From assembly GCF_001904745.1 (NCBI RefSeq), contig NZ_MRCD01000011.1, positions 1 to 64,000 of the forward strand: DNA of 64,000 nt, read 5' to 3'. The notes below the pieces were generated by a model. That model saw only the letters and a program-made list of their open reading frames with translations. It was not told the origin of the DNA and did no database searches. A program made the position numbers and the translations under genes. Below, piece after piece: positions 18,671-27,531 of the stretch; the stretch's first letter is position 1, and each line of letters begins with the position of its first letter. This DNA is from Calothrix sp. HK-06. GTDB lineage: Bacteria; Cyanobacteriota; Cyanobacteriia; Cyanobacteriales; Nostocaceae.

Positions 18671-18913
18671 GGACTAAAGTCTATCTCTGAGCAACCGCTT
18701 GCAGTAGATGTCAATTACGTAGTTGCAGAGAGTGAAAGTTTTATCGTTATCACAGGAATTAGCCCTTACCGTACATTTTTGTTCGACTGCTACTACACTC
18801 CGGTAACACCCGTTGCTTTAGAAGGTACACCTCTCAAAGGCTGGTTTTTTGCCAGGATAGCTCTCGATTGGTTCGCTGGGGAAAATACGGAACCTCATCT
18901 GTACCAACTTTGA
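18671..18913 (+). pseudogene. Orphan coding-like fragment
   Basis: An open stretch without a start codon encodes KSISEQPLAVDVNYVVAESE...FARIALDWFAGENTEPHLYQL. The amino-acid make-up looks coding, but the family is not recognised. It may be the C-terminal remnant of a gene lost in the rearrangements of this block. Confidence 0.3.
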
Positions 18914-19044
18914 GTCGAGTGACGGGTCAAAAGTCTAGGACATAGCGCTGTTTGAACACATTTTTGCCGAGATGATGACAAAATTCTGGGTGTGCCCAGA
19001 ACACTACCCTCCACATGATTCTACGGTGCAGGCAGAACTTCAAG

Positions 19045-19063
19045 TTCCCCCAAAGTGGGGGAA
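19045..19063. other. Hairpin TTCCCCC...GGGGGAA upstream of the GMC gene
   Basis: Seven-base arms enclose five bases, 52 bases before the GMC start codon. There is no T-run for a terminator in the plus direction. It might be a leader stem or regulator site. Confidence 0.35.
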
Positions 19064-19115
19064 ACGGACAACAAGCAACCTAAGTTAATTCAATTTTGAA
19101 AGCGAGGTAAGCACA

Positions 19116-20813
19116 ATGAAGACGAATTTTGAGAACGAGTCCTTTGAATATGAACGTGAGAATTATCAACGTGAGACTGATAGCCGCGATATTTTCGCCG
19201 AACGTGTCCGCAGCAACCAGCACAACCTCACCTCTGAGCTAAGGCGCCAGTACGATTTTATTGTTTGCGGATCTGGATCTTCTGGCTCGGTCGTTGCCCG
19301 TAGGCTCGCCGAGAATCCCGATGTCAGCGTTCTGCTGCTTGAAGCTGGAGGCGCCGATGATGTACCAAGTGTCATAGAAGCTAATCAATGGCCGATGAAC
19401 CTTGGAAGCAATCGGGACTGGAGCTTCCAGGGCCAGCCGAATCTACATGTGAACGGTCGTTCGATTCCGTTCTCTATGGGCAAGGTACTCGGCGGTGGAT
19501 CGAGTATCAACGTCATGGTTTGGGCACGCGGACACAAGCATGATTGGGATTTCTTCGCCTCCGAAGTCAACGATCCTGCCTGGAATTATGAATCCGTCTT
19601 GAAAATTTATCGCCGCCTGGAAGATTGGCATGGTGTGCCAGACCCGATGTATCGCGGAACGGGAGGACTGGTATTTGTCCAGCCTGCATCGGATCCAAAC
19701 CCGATCGCACCTGCAACGGTCGAAGGAGCGCGGGTGGTGGGTATTCCTACTTTTGAAAATCCAAACGGACGCATGATGGAAGCGGCGAAGGGCGCTTCTA
19801 TCAGCGATGTGCGAGTTCGCAATGGCAAGCGCGAATCGATATTCCGCTCCTACGTCTTCCCTTATATGGATCGGCCAAACCTGACGGTTCTCAGTCATGC
19901 ACTGGTTACACGGCTAACGTTCCAGGGCAAGCGGGTCACTGGCGTGGAAATCTCTCATCGTGACGCGATCTATCGCATTGGTGCGGCAGTCGAAGTCGTG
20001 CTGTCGCTCGGTGCAATCCATACGCCGAAAGTGCTTATGCAATCCGGTATCGGCGATGAGGCCGAGTTGCGGCGATTTGGAATTCCTGTCGTGCAGCACC
20101 TTCCTGGTGTGGGGCAAAATTTTCAAGACCACGTTGCATTTGATTGTGTCTGGGAATATGAAAACGCTCTCGAACCAAGAAACAACTTGTCCGAGGCAAT
20201 CTTTTTCTCGACGAGCCAGTCCAGGCTTGACAGTCCAGACTTATTTGTATGTCAGGCCGAGGTGCCAAAATCCAGTGCCGAGAATGCCGTCCGGTTTGGG
20301 CTGCCTGGTGCGGGCTGGACTTTATTTGGGGCGATCGCGCACCCCAAAAGCCGGGGCCGTCTGCGCCTGACGGGAGCCAATCCATCCGACCCGATTCTAA
20401 TTGATGCAAACACTCTGTCTGATGCAGATGATCTCAAAGCCGCGATCGCCTGCGTAGAACTCTGCCGTGAAGTCGGTAACTCCGCTCCGCTTCGTCCATT
20501 TGCCAAGTGTGAAGTAATGCCAGGTAATTTGAAAGGGGCCGAACTCGAACGCTTTATTCGAGATGCTGCGACAAGTTTCTGGCACGAAACCTGCACCGCG
20601 AAAATGGGTCGAGATTCTATGTCGGTGGTGGATAGCAACCTGAGAGTGTATGGAATTGACAATCTCCGGATTGCTGATGGATCGATTATGCCGCGAATAA
20701 CGACCGGTAACACAATGGCTCCCTGCGTGATCATCGGGGAGCGGGCAGCGGAAATTCTACATCTCGAACATCAGCTGCAAACCACCGTAAAAACAAACTC
20801 AGGCGCGCAATAA
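19116..20813 (+). CDS. GMC-family FAD-dependent oxidoreductase (choline dehydrogenase-like)
   Basis: This 565-residue flavoenzyme oxidises an alcohol. The dinucleotide motif DFIVCGSGSSGSVVARRL is at 47-64, followed by the EAGG ribose contact. GKVLGGGSSINVMVWARGH (about 122-140) is the first GMC signature. The C-terminal catalytic His sits in SFWHETCTAKMG, and the FAD-closing GSIMPRITTGNTMAPCVIIGE lies at the end. The length fits the family. The N-terminal 40 residues are charged and not signal-like, so it is probably cytoplasmic. AGCGAGGTAAG precedes the start. It stands alone on the plus strand between nitronate monooxygenase and VOC genes. The substrate is unknown; choline, aromatic alcohols or sugars are all possible. 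Confidence 0.93.
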   Translation: MKTNFENESFEYERENYQRETDSRDIFAERVRSNQHNLTSELRRQYDFIVCGSGSSGSVVARRLAENPDVSVLLLEAGGADDVPSVIEANQWPMNLGSNRDWSFQGQPNLHVNGRSIPFSMGKVLGGGSSINVMVWARGHKHDWDFFASEVNDPAWNYESVLKIYRRLEDWHGVPDPMYRGTGGLVFVQPASDPNPIAPATVEGARVVGIPTFENPNGRMMEAAKGASISDVRVRNGKRESIFRSYVFPYMDRPNLTVLSHALVTRLTFQGKRVTGVEISHRDAIYRIGAAVEVVLSLGAIHTPKVLMQSGIGDEAELRRFGIPVVQHLPGVGQNFQDHVAFDCVWEYENALEPRNNLSEAIFFSTSQSRLDSPDLFVCQAEVPKSSAENAVRFGLPGAGWTLFGAIAHPKSRGRLRLTGANPSDPILIDANTLSDADDLKAAIACVELCREVGNSAPLRPFAKCEVMPGNLKGAELERFIRDAATSFWHETCTAKMGRDSMSVVDSNLRVYGIDNLRIADGSIMPRITTGNTMAPCVIIGERAAEILHLEHQLQTTVKTNSGAQ

Positions 20814-20860
20814 AATCATCGCACTTTTTATTGGCGGACGCACATTTAAGTCGCGTGTTA

Positions 20861-20877
20861 ACTCAAAGAACTTGAGT
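20861..20877. promoter_or_regulatory. Palindrome upstream of the VOC gene, copy 2
   Basis: ACTCAAAGAACTTGAGT matches the site at 15960-15976 except for one base in the right arm. It is followed by the same GGTGTGGAT and a similar spacer to the start codon. Confidence 0.55.
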
Positions 20878-20954
20878 GGTGTGGATGGGGCGATCGTAGA
20901 AGAATGAAAAGTAACCAATTTGAACACCAAGCTTACAACCAAAAGGAGAACAAT

Positions 20955-21644
20955 ATGAGCAGCAATCACGTAAACAGTCCTAACATGAAGCTCGAAGTTG
21001 TATTATTCAACGTTTCCGACGTTGACCGAGCGAAAGCATTCTACGAGAATCTCGGCTGGCGGTTCGACATAGATGTGGTGGAGGGCGACTTCCGTGGTGT
21101 GCAAATGACACCGCCCAACTCGGAAGCCTCGATTATCTTCGGTAAGGGAGTCACTCCGAACAATCCTGGCTCGGCGCACAACCTGGTTCTCGCCGTAGAC
21201 GACCTCGACACCGCCCGCGAAGACTTGATCGATCACGGTGTCAACGTGAGCGAGATCTTTCACTACGCTGGTGGTCCCTTCAACAACGCCGTGGAGAATC
21301 CGCGCGTGGGCGGACGCGACCCGCAAGGTCGTTCCTACTTCTCATTTGCCTCGTTCGAGGATCCGGACGGGAACGTCTGGCTGCTACAGGAAATTACAAA
21401 GCGGCTTCCCGGTCGCGAGTGGAACTCGACGCAAGCAGGAGACCTGGACGTTGCAACCCTTGCAAACCTTCTCCACGAGACGGCGGAACACCACGACCAC
21501 TACGAGAAGACTCACGGTGAGCATCACTGGTGGGACTGGTACGCGCCCTATTTAAGTGCGCGTCAAAATGGTAGCAGTCCAGAAGAGGCAGGCGCCGCTG
21601 CTGACCGTTACATGGAGAAGGTTTTGCATGTTCTTTCCAGATAA
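20955..21644 (+). CDS. VOC-superfamily protein with His-rich C-terminal extension
   Basis: The 229-residue protein has a VOC module (residues 10-150: MKLEVVLFNVSDVDRAKAFYENLGW at the start, FASFEDPDGNVWLLQEI at the end). An 80-residue helical tail follows, rich in His and Trp (HETAEHHDHYEKTHGEHHWW). Such tails occur in some glyoxalase-like proteins; their role is not known to me. AAGGAG nine bases upstream selects the start at 20955 over an in-frame ATG 51 bases earlier. Its promoter and first 30 codons are duplicated at the head of the SDR gene at 16055, so this gene is the probable donor. The GC-rich codon use is unlike the native genes around the block. Confidence 0.9.
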   Translation: MSSNHVNSPNMKLEVVLFNVSDVDRAKAFYENLGWRFDIDVVEGDFRGVQMTPPNSEASIIFGKGVTPNNPGSAHNLVLAVDDLDTAREDLIDHGVNVSEIFHYAGGPFNNAVENPRVGGRDPQGRSYFSFASFEDPDGNVWLLQEITKRLPGREWNSTQAGDLDVATLANLLHETAEHHDHYEKTHGEHHWWDWYAPYLSARQNGSSPEEAGAAADRYMEKVLHVLSR

Positions 21645-21887
21645 TGCGGTCAGAGTTGCTACACCTACCGAGTACGTGGCGGCTAGGTAACGGCAGAGGC
21701 TTACGAAACCAACGATTTTTGCTTAGGAACTCAAGGTGCCTTTTAGGTCTCTGCGCTTGAGGACGCGGACGGCTCTGGCTCCTGCCCCCGACCGCTTCCT
21801 CACTTTGAAACCTGCCCAGATGTGTCGGCGCCCCCGAAACTACGAACACTTCCCAATCTATCTAAATTTAATTAAAAGGTAAATAAT

Positions 21888-22823
21888 ATGATGATGAAAT
21901 CCACACATGGCAGCCCGATCCTCGTGACTGGAGCGGCTGGCGATATTGGTGCTATCGGCCGCAATCTCACCACAATGCTGCTCGCCAAGGGGCATAAGGT
22001 GCGCGCTTTGGTTAGGCGAGAGGATGAACGCGCTGAGACCCTACGTCAGCTTGGAGCCGAGGTTGTGCAGGGCGATCTGACCGATCTTGCATCGATGCAC
22101 CGTGCGATCGAAGGAGTTGCGCGCATCTATTTCGGAATGTCGGTCTCGGCGGCTTATCTCGAAGCCACGGTTAACGTCGCTGCGGTGGCTCGCCACCACG
22201 GTGTCGAGGCCTTCGTGAATATGTCGCAGATGACGGTGACGCAGATGAGCATCACTGAGACCACTGGTAGCCCACAGCACAAACTACACTGGCTTGCGGA
22301 ACAGGCATTGGCGTGGTCGGGGCTGCCGGTCGTCACGGTGCGACCGACGGTCTTCCTCGAAGGCTTCTTCCTGCGTCTCGCCGCTGCTGGTGTCCGGGAT
22401 AGTGACGAACTGGCGCTGCCGCTGGGTAACAGCAAGACCTCGCCTATTTCGGCTGTTGATGTAGCGCGCGCCGTTTCCGTGATCCTCGACGACCCTGCCT
22501 CGCACATTGGTCATGTTTACAATCTGACCGGATTTGAGTCCGCCGATCTTGACCACTACGCGCGCGTCTTTTCCGAGGCACTCGGCCGAACTATCCGGTA
22601 TCGTAACGTGCCGCTCTCTGGGTGGACTGATACGCTTCGTAAGTTTGGGGCGCCAACGCACCTCGTCAACCACCTCGCGGTGATGGCCGAACTTCACGCA
22701 CAGGGGCGGTATGACCGCATGACAGATGACCTGTTCAAGCTCACTGGCAAGGCGCCGACGAGTATGTACGACTTCGTGAAATTGCACGCCGCTGAATTTA
22801 CGCGGAGTGAAGCTACGGCTTGA
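21888..22823 (+). CDS. NmrA-like NAD(P)-binding atypical SDR
   Basis: This 311-residue Rossmann protein resembles the NmrA/quinone-oxidoreductase-like group. The dinucleotide motif near the start is ILVTGAAGDIGAIGRNL. It continues with KVRALVRREDERA, the short AEVVQGDLTD strand, VNMSQM in place of a normal catalytic Ser, and VRPTVFLEGFF. The YxxxK pair is not evident, as usual for NmrA-like members. Relatives act as redox sensors or as reductases using NADPH. AAGGTAA lies before the start. It is flanked by VOC and epoxide hydrolase genes in the GC-rich block and may share their transcript, although a 243-base gap separates it from the VOC gene. Confidence 0.88.
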   Translation: MMMKSTHGSPILVTGAAGDIGAIGRNLTTMLLAKGHKVRALVRREDERAETLRQLGAEVVQGDLTDLASMHRAIEGVARIYFGMSVSAAYLEATVNVAAVARHHGVEAFVNMSQMTVTQMSITETTGSPQHKLHWLAEQALAWSGLPVVTVRPTVFLEGFFLRLAAAGVRDSDELALPLGNSKTSPISAVDVARAVSVILDDPASHIGHVYNLTGFESADLDHYARVFSEALGRTIRYRNVPLSGWTDTLRKFGAPTHLVNHLAVMAELHAQGRYDRMTDDLFKLTGKAPTSMYDFVKLHAAEFTRSEATA

Positions 22824-23007
22824 GAGGCAGGTCGCTCGTAGTGTCGAGGTCCCGGTTGGGGGTTTGCTCAATTTAATGACAGCAAACCCGTAACAAGGCG
22901 GTGCAAAACACCTGCTGTTCCTGCCACTCGATCGCCAAAGCTCGCGACTTTGTCTTCAACCGTTACGCACCTTGATACCGAGAACTACAGCACAAAGGAA
23001 TGAGACG

Positions 23008-24351
23008 ATGACCAAACACAAATCAACCGCAGCTTCCGTCCTGTCACGCCGAACCCTGCTCCTCAACGGCGTGGCAATGGCAACTCTTGCGGCGTTCTCG
23101 CCAGTGACGCTTGCCGCCATTGGCAAAGAAACTACCAAGAAGAATATGGCCCAGCGCTCCGCAGCAGGCACCATTCGTCCCTTCCGCGTCCACATACCGC
23201 AAGAGGCGCTTGTCGATCTCCGTAGGCGCATTGCAGCGACCCGCTGGCCTGACAAGGAGACTGTTGCCGACCAGTCTCAGGGTTTGCAACTGGCAACAAT
23301 GAAGGAACTCGTCCGTTACTGGGGAACGGAGTACGACTGGCGGAAAGCCGAGGCGAAACTGAATGCCTTACCACAGTTCGTAACAAATATCAACGGGCTG
23401 GACATTCACTTTATCCACGTCCGCTCCAAAAATCCTAACGCTTTGCCATTGCTCGTCACGCACGGATGGCCCGGATCGGTATTAGAACAGCTAAAGATCA
23501 TCGGACCACTGACCGACCCGACGGTTTACGGGGGGCGCCCAGAGGATGCCTTCGACCTGGTCATCCCGTCGATACCCGGTTATGGCTTCTCCGGCAAGCC
23601 GACGGATACCGGTTGGGATCCCGACCACATCGCGCGAGCCTGGGTCGAGCTGATGAAGCGCCTCGGATACACCCGCTACGTCGCTCAGGGCGGCGACTGG
23701 GGATCACCCATCTCCAGCGCGATGGCGCGTCAGGCGCCGGTAGGATTACTTGGCATCCACATTAACTTGCCAGCGACAGTACCGCCCGACGTGGCAGCAG
23801 TACTCGCCAGTGGCGGGCCTGCGCCAGCGGGACTATCCGAGAAAGAACGCGCAGCGTTCGACTCACTTGACACATTATATAAGAAGAAACGGGGCTACGC
23901 CGTGATGATGGGCACGCGACCGCAGACGCTTGGGTACGGCCTGACGGACTCACCGACCGCACTCGCGGCGTGGATGCTTGGGCATCCAGGCTTCGCGCAG
24001 TGGACGTATAGCGGGGGCGATTCCAAAAAGTGCCCGACGAAAGACGAGGTGCTGGACGACATTACGCTGTACTGGCTGACGAACAGCGCAATATCATCAG
24101 CTCGGCTGTACTGGGAGAACAACAACAACATCTTGAACGCGACCGCGCAGAAGACCGCCGAGATATCGCTTCCGGTGTCCATCACGGTATTTCCGGGGGA
24201 GTCATATCGAGCTCCAGAGACGTGGGCCCGGCGCGCCTACCGCAACCTGATATACTTCCACGAGGTTGACAAGGGCGGCCACTTCGCCGCGTGGGAAGAG
24301 CCGCAGTTGTTCTCTGAGGAGATCCGCGCGGCGTTCAGGTCACTGCGTTAG
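23008..24351 (+). CDS. Epoxide hydrolase, alpha/beta fold, with Tat-type signal
   Basis: This protein of about 447 residues has an N-terminal twin-arginine signal (SRRTLLLNGVAMATLAAFS), so it is probably exported folded. An epoxide-hydrolase N-terminal domain follows (FRVHIPQEALVDLRRRIAAT), then the core: HGWPGS oxyanion motif, GGDWGS with the nucleophilic Asp, and the C-terminal catalytic His in DKGGHFAAWEEP. The enzyme would open epoxides to diols. The start at 23008 has AAAGGAATG upstream; an in-frame ATG 36 bases earlier would bury the twin Arg further from the N terminus. The gene is strongly GC-rich and proteobacterial-looking. It fits a role in detoxifying products of the oxidoreductases next to it. 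Confidence 0.92.
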   Translation: MTKHKSTAASVLSRRTLLLNGVAMATLAAFSPVTLAAIGKETTKKNMAQRSAAGTIRPFRVHIPQEALVDLRRRIAATRWPDKETVADQSQGLQLATMKELVRYWGTEYDWRKAEAKLNALPQFVTNINGLDIHFIHVRSKNPNALPLLVTHGWPGSVLEQLKIIGPLTDPTVYGGRPEDAFDLVIPSIPGYGFSGKPTDTGWDPDHIARAWVELMKRLGYTRYVAQGGDWGSPISSAMARQAPVGLLGIHINLPATVPPDVAAVLASGGPAPAGLSEKERAAFDSLDTLYKKKRGYAVMMGTRPQTLGYGLTDSPTALAAWMLGHPGFAQWTYSGGDSKKCPTKDEVLDDITLYWLTNSAISSARLYWENNNNILNATAQKTAEISLPVSITVFPGESYRAPETWARRAYRNLIYFHEVDKGGHFAAWEEPQLFSEEIRAAFRSLR

Positions 24352-24405
24352 TTTGAGAGAGACAAATAAAAAATCAGTAATGACCAGCTATTAACAGAGG
24401 TAACA

Positions 24406-25782
24406 ATGGAAACAGTAGATGTAATTGTGATTGGAAGTGGTCAGGGCGGAGTTCCACTCGCGACTGACTTTGCCAAAGCGGGTAAGAGCGTCGTTTTATT
24501 TGAGCGCGATGCATTGGGCGGCAGTTGCATCAACTATGGTTGTACTCCTTCTAAGGCTTTTCTAGCCGCTGCCCATGCCGCAGGCCGCGCTCGACAAGCC
24601 GCAAAGCTAGGTATACACGCGCAGGTTGAAGTAGATTTTTCTACGGTAATGGAGCGTGTGCGTAGTATTCGCAGCCAGTTTAACCAGGGTACCAAGCGGC
24701 GATTAGAGAGTGCAGGGGTTAGAATTGTCTACGCTGAAGCCGCTTTCACGGGAGAGCGAACTGTGAGCGGAGGAGGTGTGACTGTGCAGGCGCCGATCAT
24801 TGTTATCAACACAGGAACATCCTCTACTATTCCTGACATTCCTGGTTTAGCAGGAACGCCTTATTTAACCAACCGAAATTTCTTTGATTTACAGCAGATT
24901 CCGCCCCGGTTGCTCGTAGTCGGCGGTGGCTATATTGCCCTAGAGTTAGGGCAAGGAATGGCGCGTTTAGGGAGTAAGACCGAATTAATTGTGCGGGGCG
25001 ATCACTTGCTGGCTCAAGAAGAACCCGATGTCAGTGCTGTGCTTGCTGATGCCTTTGGGCAAGACGGAATTGGACTGCATTTCAATACAACTGTTCAGCA
25101 GGTTGCTTATACCAACGGTGTATTTACCCTAACGCTAAACAATGGTGAAGTACTTGATGGGGAAGCATTGCTAATTGCGACTGGGCGCAAACCGAATACT
25201 CAGGCATTAAATACTGCCGTGACAGGCATTGAATTAGATGCACAAGGGTTTGTTAAAATCGACGATCAGTTTCAAACGACTTGCGCTGGGGTTTATGCGA
25301 TCGGGGACGTTGCCAAGCAGCCTGCTTTTACCCATGTTTCTTGGGAAGATTATCGTCGCTTGAAAGCCATTCTGTGTGGCGAACACCGGACACGCAATGA
25401 TCGCGTGTTCGGCTATGCCGTTTATACTGAGCCGCAAGTGGGGCGGGTGGGGATGACTCTAGAGCAGGCTCACAAACAGGGCATTGCTGCCCGCGAAGTC
25501 ACCCTGCCGATGGCTCATATTGCCCGTAGCATTGAGTGGGGGCACGATCTGGGTTTCTACCGCATGGTCATTGACACACACACAAATTTGATCTTAGGAG
25601 CAACGCTGGTTGGGTACGAAACGGCTGAACTCGTGCATGTATTTTTGTCACTTATGGAAGCTAAAGCAACATGGCAGGTACTCGAACAATCGGTTCACAT
25701 TCACCCAACTTACGGTGAAGCATTGCCCAGTCTTGCAAGGCTACTCGTTGGAGATGATATGCCAACCTGTCCCAATATGTAA
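24406..25782 (+). CDS. MerA-like pyridine nucleotide-disulfide oxidoreductase
   Basis: This 458-residue class I flavoprotein has the FAD motif VIGSGQGGVPLA, a redox-active pair Cys41/Cys46 in GGSCINYGCTPSK, the NAD(P)H site VVGGGYIALELG, and ATGRKPNT. The second FAD contact is YAIGDV, and the dimer-interface His/Glu lies in HIHPTYGEALPSL. It resembles mercuric reductase-like proteins but lacks the N-terminal heavy-metal domain and a C-terminal Cys pair. Mercury reduction is therefore unlikely, and disulfide or quinone reduction is more plausible. GAGGTAACA precedes the start. GC content is lower than in the upstream neighbours, so it may be native or an older arrival. It closes the redox gene block. 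Confidence 0.9.
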   Translation: METVDVIVIGSGQGGVPLATDFAKAGKSVVLFERDALGGSCINYGCTPSKAFLAAAHAAGRARQAAKLGIHAQVEVDFSTVMERVRSIRSQFNQGTKRRLESAGVRIVYAEAAFTGERTVSGGGVTVQAPIIVINTGTSSTIPDIPGLAGTPYLTNRNFFDLQQIPPRLLVVGGGYIALELGQGMARLGSKTELIVRGDHLLAQEEPDVSAVLADAFGQDGIGLHFNTTVQQVAYTNGVFTLTLNNGEVLDGEALLIATGRKPNTQALNTAVTGIELDAQGFVKIDDQFQTTCAGVYAIGDVAKQPAFTHVSWEDYRRLKAILCGEHRTRNDRVFGYAVYTEPQVGRVGMTLEQAHKQGIAAREVTLPMAHIARSIEWGHDLGFYRMVIDTHTNLILGATLVGYETAELVHVFLSLMEAKATWQVLEQSVHIHPTYGEALPSLARLLVGDDMPTCPNM

Positions 25783-25820
25783 GAAACGGGCAACTAAACA
25801 GGTCATTTTTAAGAGAACGA

Positions 25821-26144
25821 TTGAGTCAATTTCTCAGCCAAAGTTATGAACAGTATAAAGCAGAGCAATCTCAGAAAACTTGGGCTGCTTATACTGCTCA
25901 AAAGTTGGTGGAGGAATGGATAAAATATCCGGTATCCGCAAGCAATTGGTCAATAACATCCGTGTCTTGGTCAATAGGAAAATTATTGACGGGCGCCAGT
26001 AAAGCAGTTTGTGTAATTACAATACTTGAGTCAGATATAACTAATTTTGTACTTATTGGGATTATAAACTGCAAAGCGTGCTTTCAAATTTACGAGTTTT
26101 GTAATTACACAAACAATTTTATGTTAGTGTCGGGGTATCTATAG
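25821..26144 (+). CDS. Doubtful small hypothetical protein
   Basis: The open frame would use a TTG start. The first 45 residues (FLSQSYEQYKAEQSQKTWAA onward) look coding. The later part, rich in Ile, Cys and Phe, does not. The frame is open upstream almost to the previous gene. It may be a decayed gene fragment; no family was recognised. Confidence 0.25.
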   Translation: MSQFLSQSYEQYKAEQSQKTWAAYTAQKLVEEWIKYPVSASNWSITSVSWSIGKLLTGASKAVCVITILESDITNFVLIGIINCKACFQIYEFCNYTNNFMLVSGYL

Positions 26145-26493
26145 TTGTTGTTTGTCCAGTATTTAGTAATTATGCGTACTATAATTAGGTATCAATGCTA
26201 AATGATACTGTTTGGCAGGAATTCATTTTTTAATATGCTTGTACGAGTGATTCTATCTTTTTAAAGGTTTTGGCATCTGATTACTTCACAAATAGCTCTC
26301 TAGTCAAGATATGAGCTATCTGTCATGAGTAGGTGCCTGTGTTAAGTATATCTACTATATATGTGGATGTAGGCACCTGATTATTTGTCGCAAGTGGCGC
26401 CACTTGCGAATATTTATCTTGAATGTTATATTGACCTAAAATTCAAACCACTTAGTATTTTTTATAACTCTTTCTACCTAAACAAAATTTAAC
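26145..26493. other. Intergenic region with a 22-bp GGCGCC-centred palindrome
   Basis: Positions 26388-26409 form a perfect 22-base palindrome, TCGCAAGTG around GGCGCC's core with CACTTGCGA on the other side. It lies about 85 bases upstream of the following gene and could be an operator, a stem or an extended genome-wide repeat. Two TAGGTGCCTG/TAGGCACCTG motifs near 26330-26378 form a further inverted pair. Confidence 0.5.
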
Positions 26494-26811
26494 ATGTCAA
26501 AAATAATAGGCATCGACAACATGACTGTAGAAGCAGTAAATGATGAGCTATCGAAAGGCGCCAAGTTTGTAGTATTTCCTTACTGCTTCTCAGTAGTGAT
26601 ACTGACATTTAAACGTAGTTCTAATATTTACTTTATTAAAGCAGGAGAAGGTAGCTTTGGTAAGAGCATTCCGTTTTTGCTAATTTCATTATTCCTGGGA
26701 TGGTGGGGAATACCTTGGGGAATCATTTACACTATTCAATGCTTGTTTGATAACCTTAGAGGTGGAAGAAATATTACAGACCAGGTAATTTCAGCATTAA
26801 GGCAAGGGTAA
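26494..26811 (+). CDS. Conserved hypothetical membrane-associated protein
   Basis: This is a 105-residue protein of a small bacterial family that I recognise only by pattern: GIDNMTVEAVNDELSKGAKF followed by FCFSVV-like and TFKRSSNIYFIKAGE strands. One strongly hydrophobic segment follows (IPFLLISLFLGWWGIPWGIIYTI). The C-terminal tail is NLRGGRNITDQVISAL. The GWWGIPWG motif is characteristic. No function is known to me; one membrane pass is likely. It stands alone, 82 bases past the palindrome, and contains one GGCGCC. Confidence 0.7.
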   Translation: MSKIIGIDNMTVEAVNDELSKGAKFVVFPYCFSVVILTFKRSSNIYFIKAGEGSFGKSIPFLLISLFLGWWGIPWGIIYTIQCLFDNLRGGRNITDQVISALRQG

Positions 26812-26917
26812 TAACATAAATTTTAAAAAACGCTTACCTCATTGTTCGGTAACGGAATTTGTAAAATCAACTATATATGGTCAAGAACGCTCTCTCTGCG
26901 AGGGGAGGAACCTTATC

Positions 26918-27052
26918 ATGAAAGTTAAAGCAACAATTCGTCAAGCTTCGGGCGGTTATTTTTCCTTGATGGTTCCTGCTGTTCCAATCGTAAATGGTTT
27001 CGGAAAAATGGTGGACGGTTTGACATTATCCAAGCAAGATAGACTTTTATAA
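26918..27052 (+). CDS. Short HicB-like antitoxin fragment
   Basis: A 44-codon frame is preceded by a strong ribosome site (AGGGGAGGAA). MKVKATIRQASGGYFSLMVPAVP resembles the first strands of HicB-type antitoxins, which usually run MKx-x-A-x-I-x-x-A-x-x-GG-Y-x-A-x-VPALPG. HicB proteins are 60-130 residues and are accompanied by HicA. Here the C-terminal domain is lost and no hicA is adjacent. It is either a remnant or an unrelated small protein. Confidence 0.4.
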   Translation: MKVKATIRQASGGYFSLMVPAVPIVNGFGKMVDGLTLSKQDRLL

Positions 27053-27531
27053 ATTTACTTTTACCCACGTCGATATAATAACCTCTGCGATAAACAAATT
27101 CGTCCTTTTGAACGTAAGGCTTTTGAGATTATATAAGCTTTCAAATTTCATACCTTTGTAGACTTACCTATTACCTCTAAATGAATGAGTTTTGTTAATG
27201 GTTCAAATCACAACCAGCTTCCTTTTTCCACATCTCCTGAAAAGTCAGGCGTGTTTTACTTCGTAATTACACTTAAATAAGATTGATTATACAGGCGCAT
27301 TCAAATGATTCTAATTTTTAATTTTCGCCCCTATAAACATGCTATAGGAATGTGTTATTAGGATAGCTATCACTCAGTATTTTTAAGCATTTAGCTTAGC
27401 ATATCATATGCGAACCAGGGTAATTTTACTGAAGACACTTGGAACAATAAAATTAATAATATTTTTATATCTAAAAATTTTTTAATTTAATTTTGATTTT
27501 TAACGACTGAAAAATTATTTAACTGCAAGCA
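27053..27531. other. AT-rich intergenic region before the multi-GAF kinase
   Basis: Nothing coding is supported. The last 120 bases are very AT-rich and lack a clear ribosome site for the kinase start. GCCCCTATAAACATGCTATAGG near 27327 contains a short inverted repeat. Confidence 0.35.

Noticed and set aside
24406-25782. True mercuric reductase merA
   Set aside because: The heavy-metal N-terminal domain, C-terminal Cys pair and any mer operon gene are absent.
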